The notes: generated from the letters alone by a model not told the origin. Positions 1 to 5,199 are shown, numbered from the stretch's first letter. The stretch is 5,498 nucleotides of DNA from Tardiphaga sp. (GCA_028290325.1 JAQGJY010000084.1:1-5498), one strand, 5' to 3'. Program-made: numbers and translations.

Positions 1-1399
1 GCGCGGGGTAGTTCGGAAAGCCGGCTTTCTCATAGACGCCGACGCGCTCGCGCAACGGCGTCGGCTGCGCGGCGCTCATGTCGTCGTTGATGGTGCCGAT
101 CAGGCTGTTGGGATGGTTGTGGTCCGCGAGCACGAGGATCAGGGTGTCGTCGCCGCGCGCCTTGGCCCAGTCCTTGGTCTGCCGCACGGCGTTGTCGAGC
201 ATGATCGTGTCATAGACCGCGCGCTCCATGTCGAGGGCATGGGCGTATTTGTCGATCATGCCGGACTCGACCATCAAAAAGAATCCGTTGTCGTTGTTCG
301 ACAGGATCGCCAGCGCGCTTGTCACCTGCTCGGTCAGATCGGGCTGGTCCGGATTCTTCTTCACGCCACCGCCTTTGAGGAATTTGCGATCGAGTACGCC
401 GTCCATATTACCGGGCGCGAACAGGCCGAGCAGTTTGCGCGCGTCGGATCGCGTGTCGATGGCGCTGAGTTCGGCGCGCGTGGTTGCGACGGCATAACCG
501 GCCTCGCGGAATTTCGCGATGTAGTCGGTGTCGTCGCGGCGCTTCGACAGCGGATTGGATTGCGGCAGAAAATTCGCCGCGCCGCCGCCCATCAACACGT
601 CGGGCTGCGCTTTCAGGAATTGCGCGACGATCTCGTCATAGGCGGCGCGGCGGCGCGTATGCGCGACCATCGCCGCCGGTGTCGCGTCCTCGACCTCCGT
701 GTTGGTGACGATGCCGATGGCGACGTCGCGCTTGCGCCGCGCCAGGCTGCTGATGGTCTCGACCTTAGGGTCGTCGAACGGGCTCGCGGTGCGGTCGGCA
801 TAGACGCCCATCGCGTTGACGGCGGCCTTGTGGCCGGTGGCATAGGCGCTCGCGGCATTCGCCGAATCGGTGATGATCGAATCCGAGCCGGCGGTGGCGA
901 CCAGCGCCATGTGCGGCATGTCGTCGATCGCCAGTTTCGCATTGGCCTTGCCGCCGCTGATGCCTTTCGACAGCAGCCGCGCGCCGATGCGATGCGCCGG
1001 CGACAGGCCGTCGCCGATGAACAGGATGACGTTCTTGGCCCGGCGAGGGCCAGTGTCGGCAACGGTCCATGTGACGCTGTTCGAGCGCGCGCCGTCGCTG
1101 ACCGCGATCGTATAGGTGCCGGGCTTCGGCAGCGACACGTCGCGCAGCATCAACGCCGATTGCTCCTCGGCTTCCTCGCGCGCGATGAAGGCGATCGGTT
1201 TGCCGAACACGCGCTCGGAAGGCTCGCCGTTGATCGTGAGTTTGATGGTCGCGGGATCGACGACGTCGGGAAATTCGACCTTGAGGTCGAAGCGTGCGCC
1301 GGACAGCATCTCGGCGCGGTCGATCGGATAGATCGTCTGCGCCTGCGATGGCGCGATCGCCAGAGCGAGAATGAACGTCGTCGCGGTGAAACGGATCAT
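1..1399 (-). CDS. phoA: PhoA-type alkaline phosphatase, exported; C-terminus cut by window edge
   Basis: Periplasmic phosphomonoesterase that releases phosphate from organic esters using two zinc ions and one magnesium. I translated 466 codons without a stop; the frame runs off position 1. Residues 1-20 are a signal peptide ending in PSQA. Residues about 21-115 look like a beta-rich accessory domain, and the catalytic domain begins near the RAKNVILFIGDG segment. Every active-site position of E. coli PhoA that falls within the window has a counterpart: metal ligand D130 (Asp51), nucleophile S179 in TDSANAAS (Ser102), D238 and T240 in EDATP (Asp153, Thr155), R251 (Arg166), E378, D383, K384 and H387 in VESGMIDKYAH (322, 327, 328, 331), and D426-H427 in ADHNH (369-370). 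The last zinc-ligand His (412 in E. coli) lies past the edge. The visible part has no cysteine, unlike the disulfide-containing E. coli enzyme. The ATG at 1399 fits both the signal peptide and a GAGG Shine-Dalgarno 9 nt upstream. The symbol rests on family identity, not on a proven ortholog. Confidence 0.94.
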   Translation of the reverse strand, partial: MIRFTATTFILALAIAPSQAQTIYPIDRAEMLSGARFDLKVEFPDVVDPATIKLTINGEPSERVFGKPIAFIAREEAEEQSALMLRDVSLPKPGTYTIAVSDGARSNSVTWTVADTGPRRAKNVILFIGDGLSPAHRIGARLLSKGISGGKANAKLAIDDMPHMALVATAGSDSIITDSANAASAYATGHKAAVNAMGVYADRTASPFDDPKVETISSLARRKRDVAIGIVTNTEVEDATPAAMVAHTRRRAAYDEIVAQFLKAQPDVLMGGGAANFLPQSNPLSKRRDDTDYIAKFREAGYAVATTRAELSAIDTRSDARKLLGLFAPGNMDGVLDRKFLKGGGVKKNPDQPDLTEQVTSALAILSNNDNGFFLMVESGMIDKYAHALDMERAVYDTIMLDNAVRQTKDWAKARGDDTLILVLADHNHPNSLIGTINDDMSAAQPTPLRERVGVYEKAGFPNYPA

Positions 1400-1407
1400 G
1401 ATGGAAT

Positions 1408-1427
1408 GCCTCAGAAAGACCTGAGGC
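1408..1427 (-). promoter_or_regulatory. Leader hairpin enclosing the alkaline phosphatase Shine-Dalgarno
   Basis: A perfect 7-bp inverted repeat, GCCTCAG with loop AAAGAC (plus-strand reading) and CTGAGGC, lies 8 nt upstream of the alkaline phosphatase start. Read on the minus strand, the 3' arm contains TGAGG, whose GAGG is the only plausible Shine-Dalgarno, 9 nt before the ATG. The stem would therefore hide the ribosome site in the folded leader. Whether the hairpin exists in the mRNA depends on the transcription start, which cannot be read here. Alternatively the dyad could be a DNA operator. Confidence 0.5.
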
Positions 1428-1434
1428 TAGCCCT

Positions 1435-1452
1435 ACGACGGTTCGGTGACGG
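1435..1452 (-). promoter_or_regulatory. Candidate PHO-box-like direct repeat upstream of alkaline phosphatase
   Basis: On the minus strand this 18-bp site reads CCGTCAC-CGAA-CCGTCGT: two 7-mers separated by 4 bp, the architecture of a PhoB binding site (consensus CTGTCAT-N4-CTGTCAT). Each half matches the consensus at 5 of 7 positions, 10 of 14 overall. It is in the right orientation, with its near edge 35 nt before the start codon. The match is imperfect, and such repeats arise by chance in GC-rich DNA. I cannot identify a convincing -10 element next to it. Confidence 0.33.
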
Positions 1453-1481
1453 AGGGATTACAAGAGGGGCAACGGCGTCGT

Positions 1482-1499
1482 CGTTGGCGTTCGCCGACG
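1482..1499 (-). terminator. Weak hairpin after argG, possible terminator
   Basis: An inverted repeat CGTTGGC-gttc-GCCGACG (7 pairs, one of them G-U, plus a possible flanking wobble) starts 45 nt after the argG stop and lies before the alkaline phosphatase leader. There is no T-run after it on the minus strand, so it does not meet the usual intrinsic-terminator pattern. It may be a Rho-assisted end, an mRNA-stabilising structure, or nothing. Confidence 0.28.
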
Positions 1500-1544
1500 G
1501 CGAGTCGCGCAACCGCCGCGCAATGACGGCGGCAACTTCGCCTG

Positions 1545-2882
1545 TCAGCCCCTGTCGCTGTCGAGTTTGGGGATGCGAGACCCCTCGCGCGCCGACAGCA
1601 GGCCGGTCTTGGCGTAGAGATCCAGCTTGTTGCGGGTATCGGAAATGTCGAGGTTGCGCATGGTCAATTGGCCGATCCGATCACCCGGCGTGAACGGCGC
1701 ATCCTCGACCTTCTCCATGCTCAGCCGCTCCGGCGCATAGGTCAGGTTCGGGCTCTGGGTGTTGAGAAGCGAGTAATCGTTGCCGCGACGCAGTTCGAGC
1801 GTCACTTCGCCGGTCACCGCCCGCGCCACCCAGCGCTGCGCCGTTTCACGCAGCATGAGGGCCTGGGAATCGAACCATCGTCCCTGATAGAGCAACCGGC
1901 CGAGCCGCATGCCGCTGACGCGATACTGCTCGATGGTGTCTTCGTTGTGGATGCCGGTGACGAGCCGCTCATAGGCGATGTGCAATAGCGCCATCCCCGG
2001 CGCTTCGTAGATGCCGCGACTCTTCGCCTCGATGATCCGGTTCTCGATCTGGTCGCTCATCCCGAGACCGTGGCGGCCGCCGATCGCGTTGGCTTCCAGA
2101 AACAGAGCGACCGGATCGGAGAAGCTCTGGCCGTTCAACGCAACCGGCTGGCCTTCCTCAAACCGCACGACGACTTTTTCGGCCTTGACGACGCAGTCGT
2201 CGCGCCAGAACGGCACGCCCATGATCGGGTTGACGATCTGGATGCCGGTGTCGAGGCTTTCGAGATCCTTTGCCTCATGGGTCGCGCCGAGCAAATTGCT
2301 GTCGGTCGAATAGGCCTTTTCGGCACTCATCTTGTAGCCGAATCCGTTGGCGGTCATGAACGCCGACATTTCCGCCCGGCCGCCGAGTTCGTCGGTGAAT
2401 TGCTGGTCGAGCCACGGCTTGTAGATTCGCAGATCTGGGTTGGTCAGCAGTCCGTAGCGATAGAACCGCTCGATATCGTTGCCCTTGTAGGTCGAGCCAT
2501 CGCCCCAGATGTTGACGTTGTCCTCTTTCATCGCCGAGACCAGCATCGTGCCGGTCACGGCGCGGCCGAGGGGCGTGGTGTTGAAATAGGCGATGCCGCC
2601 GGTCGAGACGTGGAACGCGCCCGATTGAATGGCGGCGATCCCCTCGTGGACCAGTTGCGCGCGGCAATCGACCAGGCGGGCTTTTTCGGCGCCGAATTCC
2701 ATCGCCTTGCGCGGAATCTCGTCGTAATCGGCCTCGTCGGGTTGGCCGAGATTGGCCGTATAGGCGAAGACCCGCGCGCCCTTCTGCTTCATCCACAACA
2801 GCGCCGCGCTGGTGTCGAGCCCGCCCGAGAAGGCGATGCCGACATTGTCGCCCTTGGGCAGGCTCTTCAAGATCGTGCTCAT
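1545..2882 (-). CDS. argG: Argininosuccinate synthase, long E. coli-type form
   Basis: Cytosolic enzyme of arginine biosynthesis: citrulline plus aspartate plus ATP gives argininosuccinate, AMP and pyrophosphate. The 445-aa protein resembles E. coli ArgG (447 aa) along almost its whole length, in the same numbering. The N-terminal ATP-binding loop is AFSGGLDTS at residues 17-25. Other ligand-binding positions known from E. coli are kept: Y99, G129, T131, N135, D136, R139, S192, D194, T201 and E203. The stretches NIWGDGSTYKGNDIERF and GMSDQIENRIIEAKSRG are intact. The last part diverges and is slightly short, ending in LDSDRG, which is normal for this tail. The ATG at 2882 matches the E. coli start (MSTILK versus MTTILK); the Shine-Dalgarno is weak (GGA about 7 nt upstream). 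The PAP2 gene ends 72 nt upstream on the same strand, so read-through is possible. Nothing suggests a frameshift. Confidence 0.98.
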   Translation of the reverse strand: MSTILKSLPKGDNVGIAFSGGLDTSAALLWMKQKGARVFAYTANLGQPDEADYDEIPRKAMEFGAEKARLVDCRAQLVHEGIAAIQSGAFHVSTGGIAYFNTTPLGRAVTGTMLVSAMKEDNVNIWGDGSTYKGNDIERFYRYGLLTNPDLRIYKPWLDQQFTDELGGRAEMSAFMTANGFGYKMSAEKAYSTDSNLLGATHEAKDLESLDTGIQIVNPIMGVPFWRDDCVVKAEKVVVRFEEGQPVALNGQSFSDPVALFLEANAIGGRHGLGMSDQIENRIIEAKSRGIYEAPGMALLHIAYERLVTGIHNEDTIEQYRVSGMRLGRLLYQGRWFDSQALMLRETAQRWVARAVTGEVTLELRRGNDYSLLNTQSPNLTYAPERLSMEKVEDAPFTPGDRIGQLTMRNLDISDTRNKLDLYAKTGLLSAREGSRIPKLDSDRG

Positions 2883-2919
2883 CAGACGTCCAATCGGGGC
2901 AATGTCTTGCAGGTTGGGA

Positions 2920-2941
2920 GCGCGACGAGCAAACGTCGCGC
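2920..2941 (-). other. Perfect 8-bp hairpin between the PAP2 gene and argG
   Basis: GCGCGACG, a 6-nt loop and CGTCGCGC form a perfect stem in the 72-nt gap, beginning 13 nt after the PAP2 stop and ending 37 nt before the argG start. On the minus strand the stem is followed by TCCCAACC, so the U-tract of an intrinsic terminator is missing. It could lessen read-through into argG, protect an mRNA end, or act as a DNA dyad; the sequence does not decide between these. Confidence 0.45.
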
Positions 2942-2954
2942 GAGCGGCAGGTAT

Positions 2955-3749
2955 TCAGCGGCTGGCGCGATTGGTCGCGGTCGGCACCGGGCCGACATCA
3001 TGACCGCCGAGCTTGCGCCGCCAGCGATAGCCCGGCCAGCCGAAGCGCGTCAACGCGTCGTCGATCCGCTGGTCTGACATGCGGGTCGCGCGCCAGCGAT
3101 AGAGCCAGCCATAGAGCAGCCAGATCACCAGGAAGCTGATGATGCCGGCGATGGTGACGTCGGTGAAATAATGCCCGCCGAACGCCATTCGCAACACGCT
3201 GGTCACGATGCCGAAGACGGTCGCGCCGGCATAAGCGAGCGGTCGCCACGGCGGCGGCGCCAGCGCGGCCGGCGCATAGGCCCAGAAGGCCGTGGCGCTT
3301 TCGCCCGAGAAGAACGAACAGTTTTTCGGGCACGCCCCGCGCGGGTCCCACCACGCTTTGAACGGCCACGGGCCGCCGAATTCCTGCGTCGCGATCGGGC
3401 GCGGCCGGCCCCAATGGCTTTTGAAGGTGAGGTTGGTGAGAATGCCGGCCGACAGAGTGATGCTGATGAGCAGCAACGCCACCGCGCGGCCGGGCAGGAA
3501 CAACGGCCGGTCTGGCCGGATCATCTTGGCGACGAGGGCAACGATGGCCGGCGCCGCGATCCCCCAGGCGACCCACATCGCGGCGTCACGCGCGATCATC
3601 GCCGCGACGTTATGCCGGAGCGGAAAATCCCTGGCGGTGGGGTCGTAGAACAGCGCGGCAATCCGCAAGTCGAATTGCGGGTAAAGCCCGAATACCAGCC
3701 CGATGACGAGGGCAAGGCCGAGCGCGATCATGAGGCCGGTCCGTTTCAT
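2955..3749 (-). CDS. PAP2-family membrane phosphatase (lipid phosphatase-like)
   Basis: Integral inner-membrane protein of 264 aa in the PAP2/acid phosphatase superfamily, whose members dephosphorylate lipids such as phosphatidate, undecaprenyl pyrophosphate or lipid A on the periplasmic side. Hydrophobic segments lie near residues 5-23, 58-76, 88-107, 156-165, 172-190 and 199-217. Motif C1, KX6RP, is K110 to R117-P118 (KSHWGRPRP). Motif C3, RX5HX3D, is R187, H193, D197 (RMAFGGHYFTD). Motif C2, normally PSGH, reads FFSGESA at 146-152, so the usual His is Glu150. C140 and C144 bracket a short loop just before C2. The C-terminal tail after residue 218 is basic and probably cytoplasmic. The ATG at 3749 has only a weak Shine-Dalgarno; an in-frame ATG at 3731 (MIALG) would give a 258-aa protein with the first membrane segment still present. 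The substrate cannot be told from sequence; LpxE/LpxF-like lipid A phosphatases are one possibility. Confidence 0.9.
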   Translation of the reverse strand: MKRTGLMIALGLALVIGLVFGLYPQFDLRIAALFYDPTARDFPLRHNVAAMIARDAAMWVAWGIAAPAIVALVAKMIRPDRPLFLPGRAVALLLISITLSAGILTNLTFKSHWGRPRPIATQEFGGPWPFKAWWDPRGACPKNCSFFSGESATAFWAYAPAALAPPPWRPLAYAGATVFGIVTSVLRMAFGGHYFTDVTIAGIISFLVIWLLYGWLYRWRATRMSDQRIDDALTRFGWPGYRWRRKLGGHDVGPVPTATNRASR

Positions 3750-3781
3750 CGCGGCGGTTTATCCGAGCCGCCGGCCAAACG

Positions 3782-3803
3782 CAAAATCCGCCCAAAATCC
3801 GCC
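3782..3803 (-). repeat. Perfect 11-bp tandem repeat upstream of the PAP2 gene
   Basis: Two abutting copies of CAAAATCCGCC (plus-strand reading; GGCGGATTTTG on the minus strand) lie 33 nt before the PAP2 start, between it and the terminator of the upstream gene. The period is one helical turn, the spacing typical of tandem sites for OmpR/PhoB-type response regulators. The A/T-rich cores stand out in a GC-rich context. A regulatory role is inference; no family consensus is recognised. Confidence 0.5.
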
Positions 3804-3820
3804 AACGCAACCCTCATACA

Positions 3821-3846
3821 AACGGCCGGGCACTGCCCCGGCCGTT
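3821..3846 (-). terminator. GC-rich hairpin terminator of the Gly/Tyr-rich gene
   Basis: AACGGCCGGG, a 6-nt loop and CCCGGCCGTT form a perfect 10-bp stem starting 28 nt after the stop of the gene ending at 3875. On the minus strand the stem runs into TTTGTATGAGG, a short and imperfect U-tract. Position and stem strength support an intrinsic or partly Rho-assisted terminator that separates this gene from the PAP2 gene. Confidence 0.72.
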
Positions 3847-3874
3847 GACGTTGATTGTCTGGTCTCAGGCCGGC

Positions 3875-4414
3875 TTAGAAGCCGAAGCCGCCGAAGCTGA
3901 CGCCGATCGCTCCCAGGCCGACGCCGATGCGGGGTCCGCCATATCCGTAGCCGCCATACCCGTAGCCGCCGTAATAAGCGGGCCGATAACCACCGTAATA
4001 GCCGAGCGGACGGTAGCCGTAGCCGCCATAATAGGCCGGACGATATCCAACGTAATAGGCCGGGCGGTAATAGGCCGGGCGGTAGCCGTAATAACCGATC
4101 GGCCGATAGAACGGGCGAGCATAAACATAACGCGGGCGATATCCGAAACGCGGACCGTAACCAAAGCGAGGACCATAGCCGAAGCGCGGGCCGTAGCCGA
4201 AGCGGGGACCGTATCCGAAGCGATGGCCGCCAAAGCGATGACCGTAGCCGCCGTAATAGTGACGGCGCTGCGCGCTGATGTCGGTCATCGTCGTGGCCGT
4301 ATCAGCCTTGATGACGGCCTCGGAAGCCGGGCCTGCGATCGCCGAGCCGCTCACGGCCGCTCCGCCGAGCAAGATTGCGGTCGCCACGAGGGCCGACCCA
4401 AAAGAGTATTTCAT
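3875..4414 (-). CDS. Exported Gly/Tyr/Pro/Arg-rich repeat protein, function unknown
   Basis: A 179-aa protein. Residues 1-27 are a clear Sec signal peptide (basic Lys, hydrophobic ATAILLGGAAV, cut site likely after SAIA). A short polar segment (28-50) follows, then a low-complexity region: four exact FGYGPR units at 66-89, a fifth FGYRPR at 90-95, YRPAYY units at 111-116, 124-129 and 143-148, then GYGYGG. The end is different, a Gly/Val/Phe tail, GVGLGAIGVSFGGFGF. There is no cysteine after the signal peptide. I chose the ATG at 4414 because AGGAG sits 6 nt upstream and the signal peptide starts there; the frame stays open back to an ATG at 4486, but that 24-residue extension would bury the signal. 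Composition resembles sulfur-globule-type and other Gly/Tyr-rich envelope proteins, but composition alone does not assign a function. It is probably periplasmic or surface-located and structural. Confidence 0.85.
   Translation of the reverse strand: MKYSFGSALVATAILLGGAAVSGSAIAGPASEAVIKADTATTMTDISAQRRHYYGGYGHRFGGHRFGYGPRFGYGPRFGYGPRFGYGPRFGYRPRYVYARPFYRPIGYYGYRPAYYRPAYYVGYRPAYYGGYGYRPLGYYGGYRPAYYGGYGYGGYGYGGPRIGVGLGAIGVSFGGFGF
4130..4219 (-). repeat. Five coding 18-bp units (FGYGPR x4, FGYRPR)
   Basis: Five in-frame 18-bp units inside the Gly/Tyr-rich gene. The four exact peptide copies differ in DNA only at third codon positions (for example Gly as GGA, GGC or GGT; Pro as CCC, CCG or CCT; Arg as CGC or CGT). 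The fifth has Gly replaced by Arg. The peptide, not the DNA, is what is being kept. Confidence 0.85.
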
Positions 4415-4420
4415 CGTACG

Positions 4421-4425
4421 CTCCT
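4421..4425 (-). promoter_or_regulatory. RBS deciding the start of the Gly/Tyr-rich gene
   Basis: AGGAG on the minus strand, 6 nt before the ATG at 4414. The possible upstream ATGs at 4486 and 4438 have no comparable site, which settles the start at 4414. Confidence 0.85.
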
Positions 4426-4450
4426 GTTCATTTGACATGGTGGCGCAAGT

Positions 4451-4467
4451 TTGGACGTGACTGCCAA
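4451..4467. promoter_or_regulatory. Imperfect 17-bp palindrome upstream of the Gly/Tyr-rich gene
   Basis: TTGGACGTGACTGCCAA has TTGG..GT.AC..CCAA symmetry, 6 of 8 arm positions paired, centred about 45 nt before the start codon at 4414. It sits where a promoter-proximal operator would be. No known consensus is recognised and chance is possible. Confidence 0.28.
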
Positions 4468-4610
4468 CCCAGCGATATCCGGGCAAACCGGCCCTGATCG
4501 TGCGGCTCTAACGCACTGCGTCCACTCCGGTTTCCGAGACATTCGCTGACATTATCGTTAGGGCAAAATGGATCCGAAAGCAAAGCTGTGACCCTGTCGT
4601 CCGAAACGAA

Positions 4611-4634
4611 ACAGGCCCGCTTTGGCGGGCCTGT
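4611..4634 (-). terminator. Intrinsic terminator of the Arg/Tyr-rich gene
   Basis: ACAGGCCCGC, loop TTTG (CAAA on the transcript) and GCGGGCCTGT give a perfect 10-bp stem with a tetraloop, beginning 6 nt after the stop codon. On the minus strand it is followed by TTCGTTTCGG, a broken but T-rich tail. This is the most convincing terminator in the window and ends the 90-aa gene before the next gene's leader. Confidence 0.85.
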
Positions 4635-4640
4635 GACACA

Positions 4641-4913
4641 TCAATAACGGTAGCGACGACCGCCGTAGAACCGGCGCGGCGCATAATACGGCCGATAATA
4701 GCGGCGCGGCGCGTAGTAGCGACGCGGCGCGTAGAAACGGCGATAGCCGTAGCCGCGCCGGTAGCGCACTTCGGTGGTGGCGGACTCGCCGCTTTGGACC
4801 AATGCGGCAGCGGCCGGGTTCAACAGCGAGACAGCGTGGGCCGACTTGCTGGGGGCCGCGACGAACAGCAGACCGGCGAGCGCCAGAAAGCCGAAAATCT
4901 TCTTCAGGGTCAT
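4641..4913 (-). CDS. Small exported Arg/Tyr-rich protein, function unknown
   Basis: A 90-aa protein with a textbook signal peptide: MTLKK, a hydrophobic core FGFLALAGLLFVAA, and a likely cut after SAHA at residue 27. A short linker (28-49) follows; the rest is Arg and Tyr with some Pro/Ala/Gly, including three YAPRR units at 61-65, 67-71 and 77-81, ending RRYRY. The mature protein would be about 63 residues, strongly basic and without cysteine. The ATG at 4913 is fixed by AAGGAG 6 nt upstream. The plan (signal peptide, short linker containing SATT, then a basic aromatic tail) parallels the neighbouring 179-aa protein, whose linker contains TATT; distant paralogy is possible but low complexity makes this uncertain. 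A strong basic charge suggests binding to anionic envelope polymers or nucleic acid, which is inference only. Confidence 0.85.
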   Translation of the reverse strand: MTLKKIFGFLALAGLLFVAAPSKSAHAVSLLNPAAAALVQSGESATTEVRYRRGYGYRRFYAPRRYYAPRRYYRPYYAPRRFYGGRRYRY

Positions 4914-4919
4914 CGAAAT

Positions 4920-4925
4920 CTCCTT
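4920..4925 (-). promoter_or_regulatory. Strong RBS of the Arg/Tyr-rich gene
   Basis: AAGGAG on the minus strand, 6 nt before the ATG at 4913. It is near-consensus and suggests efficient translation. Confidence 0.88.
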
Positions 4926-4982
4926 GGTTGTAAGCGTGACGCGGCTGCGCGACCTTTACGGCCTTGCTTGAGCGGTCCCCGC

Positions 4983-5018
4983 CGCACGGGATGGTGCGAC
5001 GATATTTCGCACGGGATG
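4983..5018. repeat. Direct plus inverted repeat cluster upstream of the Arg/Tyr-rich gene
   Basis: CGCACGGGATG occurs at 4983-4993 and again at 5008-5018, a perfect 11-bp direct repeat with a 25-bp period. Overlapping the second copy, GTGCGA at 4994-4999 and TCGCAC at 5007-5012 form an inverted repeat around the A/T-rich spacer CGATATT. Three GTGCG/CGCAC half-sites thus lie within 36 bp, 70-105 nt upstream of the start codon at 4913. This is a reasonable place for an operator, but no known regulator is recognised. Confidence 0.4.
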
Positions 5019-5062
5019 AAGGGAAACTGAACGGCGAGGGGCCGGACGCCCCCTTGATCATG

Positions 5063-5095
5063 CCGCGCGGTTACCCACGCGGTGGGTCGGCGCGG
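5063..5095. other. Compound GC-rich hairpin in the intergenic region
   Basis: An inner perfect stem ACCCAC-gcg-GTGGGT (5073-5087) is enclosed by outer arms CCGCGC (5063-5068) and GCGCGG (5090-5095), with an asymmetric internal loop. It lies 105 nt downstream of the partial gene ending at 5200 and upstream of the 90-aa gene. There is no T-run on either strand. It may be a transcript end, a stable 3' structure or a repetitive extragenic element; a single copy in this window cannot show which. The remaining sequence between 4926 and 5199 shows no gene I can support. Confidence 0.4.
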
Positions 5096-5199
5096 GGACG
5101 GTGCTCTCGAATGTCGAAGATCAGACGGCCCCACGCCAAACCATATGTCGCGCCGCCGCAGCGGATGGTTCATCGGCAAGCGTCTCGGGCTGCTGACTG

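Noticed and set aside
1541..1558. CTGTCAGCCCCTGTCGCT on the plus strand resembling a PHO box
   Set aside because: Spacing is 10 rather than 11 bp, the orientation is away from the alkaline phosphatase gene, and the site overlaps the argG C-terminal codons and stop, which explain the sequence.
113..1693. 526-codon plus-strand open frame opposite the alkaline phosphatase and the end of argG
   Set aside because: It is antisense to two clearly identified genes, rich in Arg/Asp/Ala/Val as expected from the complement of GC3-biased codons, and has no recognisable domain.
2070..3077. 335-codon plus-strand open frame opposite argG and PAP2
   Set aside because: It overlaps conserved argG coding sequence on the other strand and its translation shows no family features; an antisense shadow.
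4130..4219. Regular 18-bp periodicity as a possible CRISPR-like or minisatellite array
   Set aside because: The units are contiguous, in frame, without spacers, and vary only at synonymous positions; it is a coding peptide repeat.
3845..4435. 196-codon plus-strand frame rich in Ala/Ile/Val/Arg opposite the Gly/Tyr-rich gene
   Set aside because: Its regular composition mirrors the repeats of the minus-strand gene, which has a signal peptide, RBS and terminator; this frame has none.
4415..4486. 24-codon N-terminal extension of the Gly/Tyr-rich protein starting at 4486
   Set aside because: There is no RBS at 4486, a strong one before 4414, and the extension would place 24 polar residues before the signal peptide.
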